Shown here piece after piece: positions 50,753-63,649 of a DNA stretch of 64,000 nucleotides (position 1 is its first letter; each line of letters starts with the position of its first letter). The translations under genes were made by a program, and so were the position numbers. Source of the DNA: Acanthacorydalis orientalis (lineage: Eukaryota; Arthropoda; Insecta; Megaloptera; Corydalidae); contig CM068313.1 in NCBI GenBank assembly GCA_034766995.1, positions 7,235,461 through 7,299,460 on the forward strand. Reading direction: 5' to 3'. Below the pieces are notes generated by a model that was not told the origin of the DNA, did not search any database, and saw nothing but the letters and a program-made list of their open reading frames with translations.

Positions 50753-50825
50753 CTAGCGGTTTCGCCTGCTGCTCGCTTCAATCACCAACCCCCGGGCTCG
50801 CTACGCTCACCTACTTCTCAATTAT
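50753..50825 (-). mobile_element. Possible Helitron-like 3-prime terminus
   Basis: The minus strand ends GAAGCGAGCAGCAGGCGAAA and CCGCTAG followed by T, similar to the 42160-42240 block. It stands out as GC-rich (GGCTCGCTACGCTCACC) in AT-rich DNA. It could instead be the tail of a LINE. Confidence 0.3.
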
Positions 50826-50917
50826 AAGTCTGTACATGCAACCGAATGAAAGAAACATATTTTTTAAAACTCATTATGTCTATATAATTTTTACCAGATA
50901 TATATCAACGTAATCGT

Positions 50918-50918
<1 letters not shown>

Positions 50919-50963
<45 letters not shown>

Positions 50964-51039
50964 AGTGAGGGAATGTCTATATAAAGATGGCAGTAGATTA
51001 TTTTTTGCAACCTTTTAGTTTTTTTGTGGCAAAATACTG

Positions 51040-51094
<55 letters not shown>
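50919..51094. repeat. (TA)n(TG)n and a second (TA)n
   Basis: TA/TG compound at 50919-50967 and a 50-bp TA array at 51045-51094. Confidence 0.95.
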
Positions 51095-51097
<3 letters not shown>

Positions 51098-51288
51098 AGA
51101 TTATATACGGACTTCGTTATAAATTTTAATTTTAAAAATAGATTTATTCAGTTTTTTAAATGAATTAATTACTATTTAATTATCAAAAAATGACTGAAAA
51201 GATATTTTGATTTAAATCGATTAAAAGAATATTAAGAAAAAAATGCATATTAGTTTTCTTATATTTTTCAAGCTCACTAGGAAAGAGT

Positions 51289-51324
<36 letters not shown>

Positions 51325-51351
51325 TTTTTGTAATACCTGTGATATATTGTC

Positions 51352-51552
51352 TTAATAGTTTTTGTCTTTTTAGAATCTTTAAGTTCTGTTCTCCACTAAT
51401 AGTTTTAATACAGGTGCCATCTTCAGACAGATTTTTAGATAATTGTTATTTAGAAATCTACTTGAAAATAAAACATGTACTGAAATTAACAGAGAAGAAC
51501 AGAAACTATAATGATTTTTTTAAAGGACGAAAACTATCAAAACAATGAAGAG
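51352..51552 (+). repeat. Dispersed repeat R1, copy 2
   Basis: Second copy of R1, ending AAAGGACGAAAACTATCAAA. The 69-codon frame at 51339-51548 runs through it and is not conserved in copy 1. Confidence 0.6.
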
Positions 51553-51764
51553 AAATACTTTGAGATTTTGTTATATATTATATTACAGCGTAGTTTAAGA
51601 AGAATGAGGTAATATACCACAATTTTAATTTATGTATAAATGTTGTAGGTTTATGTTATTTTTTATTTAGCAAAGTATTTTTTAGAAAAAATACAAGTAT
51701 TAATTTTATTACCGCTGCATTTAAAGATGTTTATATAAAAGAATAAAATATGTATTTATTTTCA

Positions 51765-51965
51765 CAGATTAATTCTTTTTCACTCCACATCAAAATATTT
51801 AATAAATTATTATCGATTATTTTTGATTCTTACTTATGCATGTTTCAATGACAACGTCATCATCATCAGTGCAGCAAGGTACCATAAAATCTAACTAGAT
51901 AATAAAAACAATTCATTTGTAGAAGTGAATTTGGTCACAGTGTCAAAACTATTTTAATTATTTAT
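51765..51965. mobile_element. Foldback MITE FB, partial copy
   Basis: Begins ATTAATTCTTTTTCACTCCA, contains TTATCGATTATTTTTGATTC, CAACGTCATCATCATC and ends AAGTGAATTTGGTCACAGTG. These blocks recur at 53875 and 33838. Confidence 0.6.
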
Positions 51966-52189
51966 ACGAAGAAAAAAACTTGAAATTAATTTTCATGCAA
52001 GTGTTTAATTTGAATGAAAAGTTTCATCATTGAAAACTTGTCAAGTTTGACACAGATTCCAATTTCCAATTTATCCGATTATAAACTTCTGTACTGAATA
52101 TTTCATCTGATTTTAATCAAAGCTGTCATTTCATATTTACTTCAGATACTAATTTAAGTTCAGAAATTATAATTCTCGATAAGAACCAA

Positions 52190-52660
52190 TAGTACCCGGT
52201 ACACTTTTTTCTCATTTCGTAATAAATACACCATTCGTTTAATTTCCTTAAAATCGTTGAAATTATTCACAGTTTTATCTTATAATTTAAGACAACTGAC
52301 TGTCACTAAAATTCCGATCAGAAACGTTCGAAGCATACGTTCGATGTCGATGACAGAGATAAAATATATAAAATGTATTCGAAAAGATATAACTATTTCG
52401 GTCACTTAGAAACGAATCGGTCGGAGTACTGAGATATTAAAAGAACCACATTAAATTATCATTACGTGAAATAAAGTCTAAATAATGACACGGGCGTTTA
52501 AAAGGTAAAGCAACACGACCAGTGGTGTTGTAGGCAATGAGAAAGTTTTGTTACCGTTACGTTTCGTATTTTTCATAGTCATTAGATGGTAATTTATGTT
52601 TCACATTTATATCAACTGGATTCTTAATCGTTAACCTTGAAATACTTATCGATTTAATAT
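52190..52660. other. CpG-containing unique stretch
   Basis: Contains ACGTTCGATGTCGATG, AACGAATCGGTCGG and ACGGGCG. No convincing frame. Confidence 0.35.
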
Positions 52661-52726
52661 TATTTATGGACGGTTATGTAGTCGTTTTTGTATACGTGAT
52701 TTTTAATATACATAAATTTATAAAAA

Positions 52727-52727
<1 letters not shown>

Positions 52728-52786
<59 letters not shown>
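52728..52786. repeat. (CA)n(TA)n
   Basis: About 38 bp of CA then 20 bp of TA. Confidence 0.97.
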
Positions 52787-53051
52787 ATTTATTTCGTTAC
52801 ACAGATGTAAAAAAATGTCTGCTTCAGATACTCAAAAGCCTAATGAACGCAACTCAACATCAAAAAGTGGTCATTCTATCTCTAGTGATTAATTATGAAA
52901 GTTGGCAATTACTTATGTACTTGAAACATTAACCATCATGTGCAGTCACTCACAGTGATTAAAGAAATGAATAGACTTGAATACTTGGAACTTCTATACA
53001 CATGTGTATAGCTCATCTTTCATTCTGTGACAAATTGTTATACACATAGAC

Positions 53052-53052
<1 letters not shown>

Positions 53053-53092
<40 letters not shown>
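53053..53092. repeat. (TA)n, 40 bp
   Basis: Uninterrupted TA array. Confidence 0.97.
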
Positions 53093-53097
<5 letters not shown>

Positions 53098-53874
53098 TGA
53101 GATAATATAAAAAGTTTATTATTTTGGGTATTTTTTTAAATCGAGAACAACGTTTCTAATTTTAATGATACTTGTCTTTTTTCTCCTTGAATATTTCAAA
53201 AAGTATTTATAAGATCTTTTTGGAAAATAATTGACTTTTTTTTTTAAAAAAAAACAGATTAAGTTTTCAAAAAGTATTTATGAATTTCTTATTATAATAT
53301 AATAAAAAAATTCACTTGTACTGAAATTCTGAATATTTTAAATAATTAATTTCAAAAAATATTTAATGTAAGTCAAACAGTAAGTAAAACGAAATCTCTG
53401 ATAGAATTATATTCAGTTTAAAAGAACAGTTTTAAGTATTAAAATTGGGATTTCTTTCCAAAAAATTAATTCAGAGTAATTGAATTGAATTTTTAGTAAT
53501 TTAAAATTGAATAAATATTTTTATTTATTTTTAGAAAATTTTTATGAATGATTATATTCGTTTATATATAAACTGAAACTTGTTATATTAGCTGTGATAC
53601 ATGGAGTTGCATAAAATATTTTTTTGCTGATTTGTATTGAATAAAGTGTAATTTAATAAAAATTAAATAAATAGGGACGTTTTAAAAAATGTAGATCTTG
53701 TATCAGTATTAGATGCAATTTAGACAATTACAATATATAAGTTTTGTAATTGATGTAATAGAGATTTTTAATTTATAAGTAGGCAAAAATCTAGTCGATC
53801 AGAATATTATTTCTTGAGATGTTATGACAATCAAATTAAAAAAACTGTGTTTCAGAAAAACGTGTTTAAATTTT

Positions 53875-54215
53875 CACATATGAATTCTTTTTCACTTCAA
53901 CAAAAAAATCTGATAAAACATTTCAATAATTAGTTCTGATTAATTTTAATTCTTGTCTACCCATTTTTCAAATCAACATGTCATAAATTTTCAAGGAACA
54001 GTTTCAAGAGAGTTCCAACAGAGTTTCAAGAAACAGAAAAATCAGTATCTTGATTTTTTATTATAGATACAAATTTGTCTTCCACTTGACGCTTTGAGGA
54101 AGATGGCATCGACGTTGAAATGCGTATAAACAATGATAAAAAATGATGAGTATAATTTACTGAAAATTTTTGATCAGAAAACAATTGCGGATTGAAAAAG
54201 AATTCGTTTGTGAAA
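53875..54215. mobile_element. Foldback MITE FB, longest copy
   Basis: About 340 bp. The left end GAATTCTTTTTCACTTCAAC and the right end, reverse-complemented GAATTCTTTTTCAATCCGCA, form inverted termini of about 55 bp. Near the right end is GATGGCATCGACGTTGAAAT, a less decayed form of a block seen in other copies. A 23-bp direct repetition of AGAGTTCCAACAGAGTTTCA type lies in the middle. Confidence 0.7.
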
Positions 54216-55522
54216 GGAGAAAAAAATATTGAAAGTTAATTAAACTTTTCAGTTTACGTTTTGAAAGTTGTCTAACTTCAACCATACATAAAAAATTATG
54301 AATAATTTTTGATTGTAAGATTTTAACATTTCTATGAAAAATCAATTCATTTTTTTCTGATTATTCAATCGAATTCATTATAGAGTGAAAAGTATATATC
54401 TTCCGATTTTTTTCTAATTTAAACAAATACATAAAAAAAATTAAAATTTAATCTCTTAAAATTTAAGAACATACAATAAACAACCAACTTCTTATCCAAC
54501 AAACCAAACAATCCACTTAAACATTTTACCCTTTTATTTTAGGACGTATAAACATCAATATATAAATAAATAGGTAAATAAATGTTTAATGTTATTTATT
54601 TATATGTAAAATATTTGAAAAAATAAATGTCAATTCGTGTTAATTTTATTCAAAGAATGAACAAAAAACATTCATATCCGAGTTTTTAAAAAAATATATT
54701 TTATAATAATAGATTTAAAAATATTTTTTGACACTAAAACCTTTTTCGTGATTATTCAAGCATATAATTCACTACAATCTGTTACCCATTATTCGACATT
54801 TTGTAATTATCTTCAATTATACTTACGTATCACTATTATCACAATATAATAATAAATAATTAAGTATTATTTAAAAAACGCATTGAAACGAAACACTGTT
54901 TTTATAAACCTACATGATTTGTATATTACACACAGGTCACACTGGGATCTGTCGATGTAGGTCAACGGGTCAATAACATGTAACGGATCCACATGTAGAT
55001 TTAATTGGTAGTACCATGTTTCAGTGTTACAACACTTCACTATATCTAGTTGTGACTTTAATTCTGTACATAATTTTCAGAAAACGGTGGTGTGTATGAA
55101 TACATGGTGTAAAACAACACGTTGGGCTTTGTTAAAAGTTCGTCGTGCATTAAGATCTCTATCTAAAGTGTATATTGTAGATCAGATTTTTTCGAACCGT
55201 TATGATTGTGTTCTAAGAAATGTAATTGATGATTCTAATTCGGTTTGATTGGAACATATACAGGATTTTTTGTAACATTTATTGTTGAAAAATGTTTTCT
55301 TTATTGTTGTTTGTTATTTTTGTTTCTTAGAATAAAACTTTTTCAAATTATTCTTAATCGTAATACATTATTTGTTTACTTCTCAAAAAAATTACATAAC
55401 AAATGTAAAAATAAAAAATATATACTGACTGATTTGAATTTTTAATGTGTTTTTAACAGGAAAATATGAAGAAGGCTACTGGAAACGTTCAAGAGTTGAA
55501 CAAGAAAATATAAAATAATATA
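54216..55522. other. AT-rich sequence with a doubtful terminal-exon-like frame
   Basis: Mostly featureless. At 55081-55248 an open frame follows a polypyrimidine-poor TTTTCAG and ends TGA; it is slightly less AT-rich but matches no family I know. Confidence 0.4.
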
Positions 55523-55740
55523 TTAGGTGTACAAATTAATTCGGTGCCTTTTTTCATAAAAAAATCAATTTTTATGTATAGAAAAATGGAATACATTGCA
55601 ATCATCAAAACATCCCCCAATCTTTTGTATAACTTTGCTTTATATGACGGATAACTGATGAGTTCTTTGTCGTAAAAAGATGGCGAGCTTTAGTTAATGA
55701 AGTAGTCAGTGTATTTTCGGATCTCAACCACTGTTTTAAA
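55523..55740 (-). mobile_element. Family-2 deleted mariner, copy c, truncated
   Basis: Starts with TTAGGTGTACAAATTAATTC and continues through the C-terminal relic shared with the copies at 48819 and 58025. Similarity stops near 55740, in the block that reads CCACTGTTTTA, so the end carrying the transposase N-terminus and second terminal repeat is missing. The retained end is the closest here to a likely consensus. Confidence 0.7.
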
Positions 55741-56598
55741 ATGGGTATCAGCTAGGTGATGCTGGAATGATATTACAAGTATAAGAATATTATAGAAAAT
55801 ATTGAAAAATTAAACAAATTTTAAAAATATTTAGTTGTAATTCAATAGATTTCGGATAATTATTTTTTTTTAATTTAAAGCTTATTTCATATATGAAGCA
55901 TTATATACAAGTCATTTAAAATATTCTTTTTTACTAGTCAAACCTGTAAATCTCGTTCCTCGTCATGTTAAACACAATTGTTAATTTAATAGTATTATGT
56001 GTTACGAACGAACATTAAATAAAAGAATTCTTAGTAATGTGAGAATTGGGAATTGTGTTTTCTTTTTAATACCGTTTACTTAAACAACGGTTTTTAATTA
56101 AATTGCTGTTTTATAGTTCAAGTTGTACTGCTTTCATTAAACGACAAATAATATAATAGATGTATTATTCCATTTCTCGAACCATTAGTTACTATTTCCA
56201 TCTATTAACCTTGCACCGAATATAATTAAAGTATTAAAAAAAACATTCAGGGACGAAAATAGGTAATTAAAAAGAGCATTTTATTGCTCGTAAAGTTTCT
56301 TACAAACAAGGTCTCTTATACTAAACTATTACTTCATTTAAAATTGAATTCTAAAGAATAAAGAACGGTATGTAAATTTAAAATTATTTTACTGCATAGA
56401 ACGAATTCATTGACTGAGTAGCCAGGCAAAAAAGTCTCTCAAAAATCAATTATAAATAAAATAACTTTTTAGTATAAAAACATAAAAAAATTCAAAGGAA
56501 AAATAAAAATTCTTAAATAATGAGATTACGAAAATAAAAATCATCAAAAACACAACACGGTTTAATCCTGCATAAGATAAAAATTGTTAAAATATGCT

Positions 56599-56605
<7 letters not shown>

Positions 56606-56651
<46 letters not shown>
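56606..56651. repeat. (TA)n, 46 bp
   Basis: Left of the CpG-richer stretch 56700-56900. Confidence 0.97.
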
Positions 56652-56654
<3 letters not shown>

Positions 56655-57008
56655 CATATACAGTAGCCATAAACAGTCATAAAAATGGACAGGATAAAAT
56701 TCTTGTTTGTTTTTAATTATTCTGTACGCGTTATATATTTGGATACGATTAATGAAAGATTAATATTTATTTACATTTATGTTTCCGCACAGATTTTTCG
56801 TGGTAACTAGAACGGATATAAATGCGTTTATTTGGAAACGAGTACAACGTTTACGTTGATAATCTGACAGCGATGGAATTTTTTATAAGTCGAGTTATCC
56901 TTATTAACACATTTATTGTGTAGGAATTTTTTAAATAGACATCTTTATTATTTATTTACATTCATATGTATATATATATATAGAGACATACTAATATATG
57001 TATATATA

Positions 57009-57104
57009 GGATGATTAAATTTAGGCTTCCATATGAAGGTATTTAAAAAAATTGCAAAAATTAAAAAAAATCATTTTATTTTTACGATTTTTTAAATACT
57101 TTAC
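57009..57104 (+). mobile_element. MITE M, copy 6, centre deleted
   Basis: Starts GGATGATTAAATTTAGGCTT after a TA tract and follows the left half, then jumps past the central palindrome to a block like the right subterminal region (TTTTTAAATACTTT). The right outer repeat is missing, so this copy is dead. Confidence 0.7.
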
Positions 57105-57352
57105 ATCTACTGTTTCTGTATTATTTTCTGTGTATTCAACAAATAAATTTATTAATTTTTAAATAGAGTCTATTTAATACAATTTTATTCATATGTCTCT
57201 ACCAATTCTTTTAAACTTCAGATAATAATTTCAATTCATTTTTCTTTATTATATTATTTTCCTTTATACTTCTTATTATAATATTTTTTGTGCTAATCCT
57301 GGAGGATACGTGTTAATTTATTTCTTCGATTTTCGTCATGACAGGTAGATTT

Positions 57353-57420
57353 TGAGTTCGAATTCAAAATCGACCTGAAGATGAAGGCTAAAATTGGTCG
57401 TAAAAGAAATGATTTTATGA
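57353..57420 (+). repeat. Dispersed repeat R2, copy 2
   Basis: CGAATTCAAAATCGACCTGA then AAATTGGTCGTAAAAGAAAT, matching copy 1 with scattered changes. Confidence 0.4.
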
Positions 57421-58024
57421 CACTCAAGATTCGTACAGACTAATATAATTTATTAGTAATCTAAATTTATTTATATAAATTTAGATTATTTTTCAAGGCC
57501 TGAGATCTTTTGGAGGTATTTACTAGTCAAAAAAATTACAAGGATTGATTTTTTTTCTGAAAATCTGACAACGTTAATTAAAATATATATTTTTTAAAAT
57601 GTGATTTTTTACAAGTAACATCAAAGTATTAATAAAATATAAACATATTTTTTAAAATATAAATGGCTAAACGAAATCGATAAAATTAAAAACTGAAACA
57701 TTGTTTAAAATAATTCATTACAAAAAGTTCTACAAAACCCATTACAATGTTTGAAATAATTTATTTACAGTTTGTGACTGAACACTGTTTATATAATGAA
57801 ACTTTTCATTTATTTGTTTGAATAAAAAATACATATAAATTTAATTTCAAACTATATATTAAATTTTATGTCCTCTCGCTGTTTGTTTATTAGTAATTTA
57901 AATATTTTGAATCATTAACAAGTTGGTTAAAATATAACACGAGGAATTGTTTTCAGTTTTTTTTTTATTTATTTAATATCAGGATTTTTTTTGAATTGAT
58001 ATTCAGATTATTTCTTGGTTAAGA

Positions 58025-58839
58025 TTAGGCGTACAAATTAAATCGGTGCCTTTTTTATAGAAAATGTTTAAATGAAAAAATGGAATATATTTCAATCGTC
58101 AAAATATTCCCCATTATTTTATATAACTTTGCTCCATTTGTCGGATAACTGAAAATCTCGAAAAAATGGCGACTGAGTCGTAATGCACTTATGGATCTCT
58201 TCCACTGTTTTAGCATTTTTTGCATTTTATCCATCACCACACCTTTCCCCAAAGCTGAAAAAACCATTCTCGTGGCTTTCGTAGTATTTTTTTTCAACTG
58301 GAATGCAAAAAGTATGCAATGCCTAATATGCTGTTTTTCAGATTCTACCGTGTTCAGTACTGTTTTGCAAGGTTATGACAAATGCTTGACCAAATGTTCA
58401 ACCCGGCGTGGATCACCGGTGGTCTACATGTTGTGCTTTTATTTGGCGGTGGTCCACACATAATTTTCACCATGAGGCGGCGTGAGCCACCGGTGGTTCA
58501 CATGTATGTCCAAAATTATATTTATAAATCATAATTTAAGGAAAACTGCATCTAAATGTAAAGTTATAGGAGGGAGTGTTAATTCACTGTAACTGGAGTC
58601 CAACCCTACTGGTTTGACATATACTGAGGTAATGTATCTTCAGAACAAGTGTTTCTTATAAACAAGCAAACAAGTTCCGCCAGAAGAATAAACAACTTTT
58701 AATCACACGCTTATCCATCATTCAGAATATGAAAAAGAGCGCCGGGTTGAACGTGTAAAAAGAACGAGAAAATATTTTAATTTAAAACAGAGTTATGATT
58801 GATTCAATGCAAAGGCACTGAATTAATTTTTACACCTAA
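58025..58839 (-). mobile_element. Family-2 deleted mariner, copy d, carrying a nested element
   Basis: Bounded by TTAGGCGTACAAATTAAATC on the left and, reverse-complemented on the right, TTAGGTGTAAAAATTAATTC. Without the 355-bp insertion at 58397-58751 its length is about 460 bp, like copies a and b. On the minus strand a short N-terminal relic is followed by a C-terminal relic containing LSDKWSKVI, a stop, then NNGEYFDD and a stop, the style of mariner C-termini. An 80-codon minus frame at 58055-58297 runs through this region but is not a functional transposase. Confidence 0.8.
58397..58751. mobile_element. Nested 355-bp element with 12-bp inverted ends
   Basis: Ends are TTCAACCCGGCG and CGCCGGGTTGAA, a perfect 12-bp inverted pair. 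The left subterminal region is GC-rich and repeats a near-palindromic CCACCGGTGG motif: ATCACCGGTGG at 58412, GCGGTGGTCCAC near 58446 and GAGCCACCGGTGG near 58479. Such subterminal repeats usually bind a transposase. The interior is ordinary AT-rich sequence with no coding capacity. It lies inside family-2 copy d; compared with copy b, about 36 bp of the host element is missing at the insertion point. The ends resemble TTAA-CCC piggyBac-type termini, but no clean target duplication is visible, so the superfamily is unassigned. Confidence 0.6.
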
Positions 58840-59739
58840 TATAATAATTAAGCATATTGAATAGTGAATAAATAAATAACTTGAGGAATTAATATACATA
58901 TAAATTAAATAAACGAGAAGAGAATTTCATTCGATTAAATTTTGTTTGTTGAACACATCCAAGTTTGCTTCTAGTTAGAGAATATTGAAATGAATGAAGA
59001 TTGATAGTTCTATAAACACAGAATAACTTAATGAACGACATAAAATAATAATTTGATGAAATGATTAAAGTATGCTTTCAATTCTAATTATCTTAGATAT
59101 TGTGAGATATTATATGATAAGTTTTAGCTTCTGATGAAATATCTATTAAATTCTATATAAATTTATCAATTTCACTAATCTAAATTTTTACTTACTTATG
59201 TTACAAGTTTCATGATACGTTAAATTTTACTTGTCTGTAAAAGAGTAACACAGAATAACTTTATAAATAGAATGTAGAAGAGTAAGTAGTTTAGTCAGTA
59301 TGAAATTTTGTTCTATATAAATTTGCATGTGAATATATCAAAGATCATGTACTTGGAAAAACTGAAGTACATAGCTGCGAAGTGTATAAATAGAGTATCA
59401 CGTGTTATTATTTTATACGCTGACAAAATGGTTGCACAGACATGCATTATCGCACATAAACACGACGATTCTTCATTTCAGTTTGATCTTCATTTACTGT
59501 GTTATTTTTTTATTACTTCTGTAATAATGTTATAAACGTACAATGACTGTCATTTAAATATAGTTTTAATTGCAACTACTTTCATAGAACCAGGTATTGA
59601 TGGATTAATTTCTCAAAAACAATCTCAAATATTCCACTAGTTCTATGTTATCCTCTTTTCTTTCACTTTAATAATAAAAAATATTAATTAAGTCTTATTA
59701 CTCCGATATATACATTTTCTATATCTGTGATCGCAAACT
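58840..59739. other. AT-rich sequence, nothing recognised
   Basis: The frame at 59308-59535 has no known domain. Confidence 0.55.
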
Positions 59740-59963
59740 TGTAACCTGCCCGATTATTTTAAAAGACCCTTCGAATAGAGCGGTGAACAATTAGGATTAT
59801 TGACTCTTTTTGCTTATCTGTGGTGGCAAATATGACGAAAATTATGCACGGACCTTTTCTTTCTCAACAGCTATCGTTAGTGTTAGTATATTTTGTGCGT
59901 GGCCCAAGACAATTATTTTTCTTTCAATGTAGCCCACGGAAGCCAAAGGATTAGACACTCCTG
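59740..59963 (-). mobile_element. hAT transposon terminus
   Basis: Read on the minus strand from 59963: CAGGAGTGTCTAATCCTTTG, then GGCTTCCGTGGGCTACATTG and later TTGGGCCACGCAC. The CAG-GTGTC---TTTGGC opening followed by GTGGGCCACATTG is a common hAT terminal sequence in animals. Similarity runs about 225 bp; the partner end and an 8-bp target duplication were not found. Confidence 0.65.
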
Positions 59964-60439
59964 GTTTAGATTATTCTATTTTATTTTAAAAAGAACTTGT
60001 CGACATACCTGTCTTGAGTTAGACAATTTTAACAAATAAATTACATAAATAGACTTGATATCAAATAATGTATATAAATATATCTGTTTCTTGATTTTAA
60101 TTCATTATTTATAACAATTATAATATGAATTTATTTACAGAATATGCTTCACGATTTTAAACGACAGATTCTGTAAGCACGGCATACAAACTATAATAAT
60201 TTATAGATTAATTATTTTAATCTGATAGTTATACAGCTTGAAGCTTGTAAACAAGTTTAATTTTACATTTTATTGTCGATATTTTACAGATTTTCTTGGA
60301 TTATTTCATAAGTATATACAAATTGAACAGGATTGAAGTAGTAAATGCAGTTCTTTTTTAATGAACAACATTACATATTTCTAGATAAGATTATTTTCGA
60401 TATAAAAAGAACATGTTTATATATATATATATATAATGT

Positions 60440-60960
60440 TCGAAGATAAAACGCAATCACTTCATTATGAACAAAAATGAACTGTCAAACGGTGGAAAAA
60501 AGACAGTTATTCCCAAGTAAAGTACATTATCTACACAGGGACCTAATGAAGAAATATATTATCTGTTCTTTACGTAGGCTGCTTCATCGAAGACAATAAT
60601 ACTTTTCCAATATCAAGATTCCGCAGTGTTCCTTTATTCGATTCCGTTCAATTCATTCCACACCACTAAATTTATTCTAGATAGGGATTTTGTTTTGTGC
60701 ACACACTCGTTCGCCGGTTTAACGGACACAGATGTAAATTTATTTATTTATATTCTTTAGCCGGTGTGTCTGATCTAACAGTAGGAAGTAAACCGACGAA
60801 AACGATAAATATTCATAAAAGTATCCGTACGGAGTTTTTTTCTCGATCGTGCAAATTAATTGAGATTTTAAATAAACACAATGCGAATTAATATATGTCA
60901 GTGTGGATCGAAATAAATGTCGTTTTATGTGATTGAGAGTTATTTATGTCGTTTCGTTGT
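60440..60960. other. CpG-containing unique stretch
   Basis: Contains CGTTCGCCGGTTTAACGG and AAACCGACGAAAACG. The 64-codon frame at 60697 lacks a known domain. Confidence 0.35.
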
Positions 60961-62502
60961 ACAAAGATTTAGAATTTTAATTTGTTTTCAAGACGGAATT
61001 CCTTTAATCAGTTATATATAATCTATGTTTATTTTATTCGATGTCGTTTGTTTGTAATTTGTTATACATAAAATGTTTTTTTTTAATTTGTTTCGAGAAA
61101 TCAATCTTTTAAAAAATCTACATTAAAACCAATTCTGGAGAAAGAATGTTCACACTGATTGATTGAGTTTCAATTTTTATTAATAAAAATCTGTAGAAAG
61201 AATAATTTTCTATTTTTTAGAAAAAAAAATTATAAGTCGATTCAACTTTTTAATTTTTAATTATATCTTTTTTCCCAGAAATATATTGTTATTTTTAAAA
61301 AGTTTAATGTTTAAATATCTAAATTCTAAAAATAAAATTAGTGACGATAGGAAAAATTTTGGAACTTTTGATTCGACAAGATCTTGACTACTTAATATAA
61401 ATTAATAATTTGATTAATTTTGTCTCCTTCATTTTTTATTAAATGTTCAACCTGTCTAAGTATACAAATAAATAATAAAAATCTGAAATAGTGTGTACTT
61501 GACCTAAAGAGTATATGAAATAAACGATTAATATTCTATAGTATCAATTTACTACGAAAATTTTTTTAATGAGCTGAGTAGATTGGTTAAAAAATACATA
61601 AAATATTTCTTTTCATACTGACATGACATCTCGTTATGCAGCTATATAGTACATCATCAATTTCAGTGATACCTCATTAAGCGACATAAAATTGCATTGA
61701 GGAAGAACCTTGCATTTCTTTGTTAACATTTCGATTCACATTTCATTTTCTCGGTTTTCATTCCTAGAAATGAGACTAGATTTTTTTATTCAAAAAAACT
61801 TGTATCTTGTATTGATTTCATTTTATTTTTCTATATATTTGCTTTTCAAAAATATTCAATAGATCATTTTAATTTACTTATCGAAACTTTCAATCATATT
61901 ATTTTTTTAAAAAAGAAATTTTACGTTTCTGAATATTCTTCAGAGATTTGTTGATGTTTATATGATATTCTCAAGTAAACATAGTTCTTTTTTATGAATT
62001 TCATTAATTAAAAACATCATTCGTTCTCATGTGGTTTGAAAGTAATATAGTATAGAGTCGCACAATAAAGAATTATTATCTCTATGTTCATATTTCAGCT
62101 TGATACCATATTATCCATGATTTTTACCTCGAAGAGTAAGCACATTATTCTTCTTCTACACAAACAACTTCAGTCTCTTCGCTGTTGACAGCACATTCAT
62201 CATTCTACTGGACTTTCAGCAGCCTGTATTTGGATTATATTACTATTGTGTATTATCATTTACATAAACAAAGTTCTTACGGTTTCTATTAAAATTTATG
62301 TAGTTTATTCTAGATTTTTCTTAGAATTATTGAGTACATACATACATATATATATATACACTACACGTGGATATTTGCCTTCTTTATTCTTTCAGGATAT
62401 TATTTTTTACTGATATTGATTTCTGCCTACATTTTCTTGGAATAGATTTTTATAAAAACAAAGCTGTGGAATTTGTGCACGGTGATTTTCTTTCTCTCTC
62501 CT
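60961..62502. other. AT-rich sequence, nothing recognised
   Basis: Unique AT-rich DNA with one lower-AT patch at 62140-62230. Confidence 0.55.
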
Positions 62503-62531
62503 TTATATATATATATATATATATACAGTAA

Positions 62532-62581
<50 letters not shown>
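62503..62581. repeat. (TA)n in two blocks
   Basis: TA blocks split by CAGTAAATG, followed by TGTGTGCG. Confidence 0.97.
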
Positions 62582-62584
<3 letters not shown>

Positions 62585-62857
62585 CGTGGTGTATGTTTAT
62601 ATACAAAGAGAAAGACAGTAAGTATTACGAAAAGTGAATCAATATAATGTGAGTTCGAATTCGACCATCCGACATTTGTCATTTTTCAAAAAGACTATGA
62701 CAAACTTAGTACTTTTTGTAATGAAATTGACTATATAGAAATTGTTCAATTTTTCCGAAAAAATTCACAATATGTTATAAAAAGTCCTGTATTTATTGTT
62801 CTTTTAAAATATTGAAAACAGTGTAGTAACAGCCAAGTTTCAGTATTGTCACACAAA

Positions 62858-62858
<1 letters not shown>

Positions 62859-62899
<41 letters not shown>
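62859..62899. repeat. (TA)n, 41 bp
   Basis: Uninterrupted TA array. Confidence 0.97.
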
Positions 62900-62900
<1 letters not shown>

Positions 62901-63649
62901 AGTTCGTTACATAATTTTTTAGACTAAATTTTATATGTTTTTTTCAATTCTATAGATCTTAATATACTAGAAATTTTCAAAGTAGTCGTTTTCAATTGCT
63001 TATGCCATTTCCAGCATATCTATCATTGTTAAAGTAATTTTTGAAGTATTCAACTGTAAAATCTTTCAAATTTTATTTCATGAATGGTTTAATACCATGT
63101 TCGATTATATTAAAAATTTTTTTTCAAAACACTGAAATATTGAAAATATGAAGTAAGTTTGTATCAGGTAATGAGTGTAAGGCCGGGAGATTCATTTTAA
63201 AAATTTATTTCTTGGAAAATGTTAAAAAATAGATATACAAAGAAAAATTAAAAAAAATAGATATAAATCCACATTTCTCGTCACTTTGTCCTGTGAACAA
63301 AGTGAGAAGAAATATTTTCTTTATCAGCTCATATGTTTAATTCATTATGTTTCGTTCTTAGGTATTTTTATGTTTAAATATATTATATTATAAAAACCAA
63401 TAAACAGTTTTTTTCCTTCTGTGTTTATTTCTATTTTCCGTCAATTTTGAAGGATTATTAAATAAAAAAATTACTAAATAAAAATTTAAATAAATTCATT
63501 TATATTTTAAAATATTTTTTCATTTTAAAAACTCCAAAATTTTCTAATGAAAATTTACAGATATATTCGTTTACTATCTGAGTTAGTTTGATTTGAAGAA
63601 GAATGCAGTTTCTTTGAGCTAAAAGCTATTGCTACTCAATCTAGTATCA
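62900..63649. other. AT-rich sequence, nothing recognised
   Basis: No frame or repeat recognised. Confidence 0.6.

Larger units (their letters stand above)
55741..58024. other. AT-rich sequence, few features
   Basis: Apart from the TA array at 56606, MITE M copy 6 and repeat R2 at 57353, nothing is recognised. 56700-56900 is a little richer in CpG. Confidence 0.55.
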
